Part shown: positions 61,763 through 64,000 of the stretch, piece after piece | Position numbering within the stretch: position 1 is the stretch's first letter | Layout: each line of letters begins with the position of its first letter | Source of the DNA: an uncultured Tateyamaria sp. | Lineage (GTDB): Bacteria; Pseudomonadota; Alphaproteobacteria; Rhodobacterales; Rhodobacteraceae | Assembly: GCF_947503415.1 (NCBI RefSeq) | Contig: NZ_CANNDS010000001.1 | Location: 682,001-746,000, forward strand | Direction: 5' to 3' | Length of the DNA stretch: 64,000 nt | The notes under the pieces: model-generated | The model's database searches: none | The model's input: only the letters and a program-made list of their open reading frames with translations | What the model was told of the DNA's origin: nothing | Position numbers and translations under genes: made by a program

Positions 61763-62275
61763 CTACGGCAATGGCGGCCTTTGATCGGTCGCAAAAATGA
61801 TCTGCTCTGCTCCAAATCTCTGAACCCGTTCAACCTCCACCATCCCAAGTTCCCTCAACAGGCGGCAGGATGCTGAATTGGCGCTCTGGGTTTCTGCAAT
61901 GATCCGCCGCAATCCGGCCTCATCAAGAGCATGCCTGACGACTTCCCGGATAGCCTCGGTGGCGAATCCCATACCCCAAAAGTCGGGGGCAAACTGGTAG
62001 GAAATTTCGTAGTCCTTTCCGTCTTTGTGCAGTCCCAGTTCGACGAGACCAATGGGCTGGTTGCGCTCTGTCAGGCTTACCACCCAGACGCCCGCGTTGC
62101 TCGGACAAGTCAAATATCGCTTGAAGCGTGGAAACCGTTGCCTTCTAGGAACAGGGCCGCCGAGATACCGCCTGACGCATGCCTTCCCTAAGATCTTGTA
62201 AAAAAACCAAAAATCCCGCTTTCCGAGCGAACGTAGCAAAAGCCGTTCTGTACGGATTTGTTTCGCAAAATTCAT
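61763..62275 (-). CDS. GNAT-family N-acetyltransferase (RimJ-like)
   Basis: A 170-residue acetyltransferase: N-terminal IRTERLLLRSLGKRDFWFFY, acetyl-CoA segment FAPDFWGMGFATEAIREVVRHALDEAGLRRI and SANSASCRLLRELGMVEVERV. The pattern is that of RimJ/RimL ribosomal-protein or small-molecule acetyltransferases. It stands alone, and its substrate is unknown. Confidence 0.86.
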   Translation of the reverse strand: MNFAKQIRTERLLLRSLGKRDFWFFYKILGKACVRRYLGGPVPRRQRFPRFKRYLTCPSNAGVWVVSLTERNQPIGLVELGLHKDGKDYEISYQFAPDFWGMGFATEAIREVVRHALDEAGLRRIIAETQSANSASCRLLRELGMVEVERVQRFGAEQIIFATDQRPPLP

Positions 62276-62476
62276 AGCATCTTACAAAGACCGACGTCCG
62301 CCGCGACGCAGCATCAATGCATTTGATGCTCAGACCGGGCACCCACTGAAAGCACCGCCCGACCCACGACAAAACGTCAAATCACTTACAACTCCCACGC
62401 CTTACCCTCACGATCCTTACACTTGGAAAAGTATCACTCTCACAGCCGTCCGACGCATGCAAAATACGTGTTCTGG
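62276..62476. other. Intergenic region without recognisable gene
   Basis: 201 bp between two reverse-strand genes, apparently promoter DNA of the acetyltransferase gene. No hairpin or repeat stood out. Confidence 0.35.
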
Positions 62477-62827
62477 TTACAGGTCTGTCCAACGGCTCAG
62501 TGCGTTGGTCTTACTGCTGGAGGCATAATAGCCCGCCAAAATGAGGCCCGACACCGACCCGATCAAAACGGTTCTTACGCAAAATTCGAATACTGATCTT
62601 CCCCCGGGAATACTGCCAGACGAAATCGAGACCAGTCCGATCAACAGGGTGAAGAAAACGCTTTGTCCCAGAAAGCCGCGCCAGAAAGGTTTGTAGTGGG
62701 GTGGAACGGGTTTTAGGCCAAACTTGTACAGGAGCCGGGTGTAGAGTGGTACGGCATTGGACGGCCAAATCCCTGCGTCCTGCATTTCAAGTTCTGCGGC
62801 TTTGAAACGGTGTTGGTAGTCTGACAC
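62477..62827 (-). CDS. DUF6404-family membrane protein
   Basis: A 116-residue protein from GTG 62825-62827 (VSDYQHRFKAAELEMQDAGIWPSNAVPLYTRLLYKFGLKPVPPHYKPFW...), which has GGAGGTGA upstream; ATG 62842 is the alternative. Two membrane segments follow (about 54-72 and 80-102). The start pattern Y-x-H-R ... GIWxSNAxPxxYRLLxxFGLKPxPPHY is that of DUF6404 membrane proteins. Role unknown. Confidence 0.78.
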   Translation of the reverse strand: MSDYQHRFKAAELEMQDAGIWPSNAVPLYTRLLYKFGLKPVPPHYKPFWRGFLGQSVFFTLLIGLVSISSGSIPGGRSVFEFCVRTVLIGSVSGLILAGYYASSSKTNALSRWTDL

Positions 62828-63140
62828 TGGACTCACCTCCATGCCCGATGAGTGTTGCACTGACATAGGAGCCATTCAACCGGACCACAGGTCGGCTTGG
62901 CATGAGTTTGCCGATGTGTACGCGACAGGTTTCCGACACCGCCATCGGCACTCACCTCGAGCAGACATTGGCTGCGATCCAGAAGACGTCGTTTGGTGTT
63001 GAAAACCGCAGCGCGCTGTGCTGCGCCAGCGCCCCTGTAGCGCGCGCATCACGCATGCGCATCTGTGACAGTGCGTGATCGACAAACCCTTTGCGCGACT
63101 CGCGCAGGCTTCCTATGTCGGGCGCAGTCGCAGAGGCCGA
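62828..63140. other. Intergenic region before the glycine riboswitch
   Basis: About 310 bp with no gene. It should hold the promoter of the riboswitch-controlled transcript. Confidence 0.35.
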
Positions 63141-63142
63141 CA

Positions 63143-63345
63143 TGGGAGAGCGCGGGACATGCCCGCCGCCGAAGGAGCAACGCCCCGGAAACTCTCAGGC
63201 ACCAAGAACCGTGCCGGCCGCGCCCCAGCAGAGGGGCACATGTGATCATCTGGAGAGTGGTTGGACGTCACGCGCCCGGCCCACCGAAGGAGAAAGCGCC
63301 GCATGCGGCGTCAAGCTCTCAGGTCTCGCGACAGATGGGGACGGA
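63143..63345 (+). ncRNA. Tandem glycine riboswitch
   Basis: Two aptamers in tandem. Aptamer 1 (about 63143-63242) has GGAGAG, GCCGAAGGAGCAA and AACTCTCAGGCACCAAGAACCG; aptamer 2 (about 63250-63345) has TGGAGAG, CACCGAAGGAGAAAGCG and AGCTCTCAGGTCTCGCGACAGA. These are the hallmark glycine-binding cores. It ends about 57 bp before a dadA-like gene and likely turns it on in the presence of glycine. Confidence 0.93.
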
Positions 63346-63401
63346 TGCCCGGCATGGTGCAGGGCGGCGTCCTTGGTTCGCGTGTTTTGGGAGGACCCCC
63401 A

Positions 63402-64000
63402 ATGACCCATATCGCCGTGATCGGCGCCGGTATCACCGGCATCACAACCGCCTATGCCCTTGCCCGCCGTGGCTACCAAGTGAGCGTGTTTGACCGCAAC
63501 CGCTATGCCGCGATGGAGACATCCTTTGCCAATGGTGGGCAGTTGTCTGCCAGCAATGCCGAGGTGTGGACCCGCTGGGGTACTATTTTCAAGGGCCTGA
63601 AATGGATGATGAAATCCGACGCCCCCCTGCTGGTGAACCCACGCCCCAGCTGGCACAAGCTGTCCTGGATGGCCGAGTTCATGGGCAATATCCCCGATTA
63701 TGAGCGCAACACGGTCGAGACCGCCCGGCTGGCCATTGCCGCGCGTGCGCATCTGTTGGAGTTCGCCAAGGAAGTGGGTGCCGATTTCGATATGGAGCAG
63801 CGCGGCATTCTGCATGTCTATCGCAAGCAGTCCGAGTTCGATCATGCCCGCCGTGTGAATGCCCTGCTGGAACAGGCGGGCCTTGAGCGGCGTGAGGTGA
63901 CGGCCGACGAGGTGCAGCGCCTTGAGCCTGCACTGAAGGCCGACACCATCGGTGGCTTTTACACCGAGAGCGACTTTACCGGCGACATCCACCGCTATAC
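63402..64000 (+). CDS. dadA: D-amino-acid dehydrogenase-like flavoprotein, partial
   Basis: The first 199 residues of a DadA-family enzyme; the gene runs off the right edge. Features are HIAVIGAGITGITTAYALARRGY (FAD fold), ETSFANGGQLSASNAEVW and the helical segment to FTGDIHRYT. It has GGGAGGACC before the ATG. A glycine riboswitch in its leader implies that it oxidises glycine or a D-amino acid when glycine is abundant; in several Rhodobacterales the riboswitch accompanies such genes. It is distinct from the DadA-like gene at 53294. Confidence 0.93.
   Translation, partial: MTHIAVIGAGITGITTAYALARRGYQVSVFDRNRYAAMETSFANGGQLSASNAEVWTRWGTIFKGLKWMMKSDAPLLVNPRPSWHKLSWMAEFMGNIPDYERNTVETARLAIAARAHLLEFAKEVGADFDMEQRGILHVYRKQSEFDHARRVNALLEQAGLERREVTADEVQRLEPALKADTIGGFYTESDFTGDIHRY

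Noticed and set aside
1-64000. CRISPR arrays, insertion sequences or prophage
   Set aside because: No regularly spaced repeats, transposase, integrase or phage structural genes were seen; the beta-helix protein alone is not enough.

Overview
The window looks like a chromosomal segment of a marine alphaproteobacterium of the Rhodobacteraceae (Roseobacter group). The reasons are high GC, dense operons with ATGA/TGATG overlaps, several TRAP transporters, a complete Paracoccus-type sox thiosulfate-oxidation cluster, an ALA-synthase route to heme, a class I lysyl-tRNA synthetase and a tandem glycine riboswitch in front of a dadA-like gene. No phage, integrase, insertion sequence or CRISPR array was seen.

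Layout. (1) 1-16.7 kb is a catabolic region. A reverse-strand operon carries a FAH-family hydrolase, a nitrate/taurine-type ABC transporter and an Ldh-family 2-hydroxyacid dehydrogenase. Next come a GntR regulator, a second FAH-family hydrolase and a second GntR gene coupled to a large FAD/Fe-S D-2-hydroxyacid dehydrogenase. On the forward strand follow a class V aminotransferase, a TRAP transporter, an enoyl-CoA hydratase and a CaiB/BaiF CoA-transferase, ending in a relic of a GlcG/HbpS gene. (2) 16.9-33.6 kb is the sox locus: soxT-R-S reverse, soxV-W-X-Y-Z-A-B-C-D-E-F forward, then a DUF302 protein and a 5-aminolevulinate synthase, and a facing operon of two metallo-beta-lactamase-fold proteins (soxG/soxH-like) plus a second YeeE/YedE transporter. 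The ArsR-type SoxR has the cysteine spacing of persulfide sensors, and perfect ATTC-N8-GAAT sites lie before soxX and before the soxG-like gene. (3) 34-49.4 kb is mixed housekeeping and unknown genes: tRNA-Arg, an NDUFS4-like complex I subunit, a cupin protein, an acetyltransferase, a class III nucleotide cyclase, uvrB, a low-GC orphan membrane protein, a cold-shock protein, several small secreted or membrane proteins, a beta-helix protein, NDH-2 and an alpha/beta hydrolase. (4) 49.4-58.3 kb is a second catabolic locus: TRAP transporter, BASS-like permease and D-amino-acid-dehydrogenase-like flavoprotein on one strand; an Asp/Glu-racemase-family enzyme, an enolase-superfamily enzyme and a ThDP enzyme on the other. 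(5) 58.3-64 kb holds small secreted proteins, LysRS1 flanked by two copies of a 16-bp palindrome, a TerB-like protein, an acetyltransferase, a DUF6404 protein, and a glycine riboswitch with a dadA-like gene that runs off the end.

How the genes work together. In the sox locus SoxYZ carries the sulfur substrate, SoxXA attaches it, SoxB releases sulfate and SoxCD oxidises the sulfane sulfur. SoxV/W/S supply periplasmic reductant, the two YeeE proteins may move sulfur compounds, and the local ALA synthase could raise heme supply for the c-type cytochromes SoxX, A, D and E. The two catabolic regions pair transport with oxidation, racemisation or CoA chemistry on unknown organic acids or amino acids. 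All functions are read from sequence alone; no search or computation was run.
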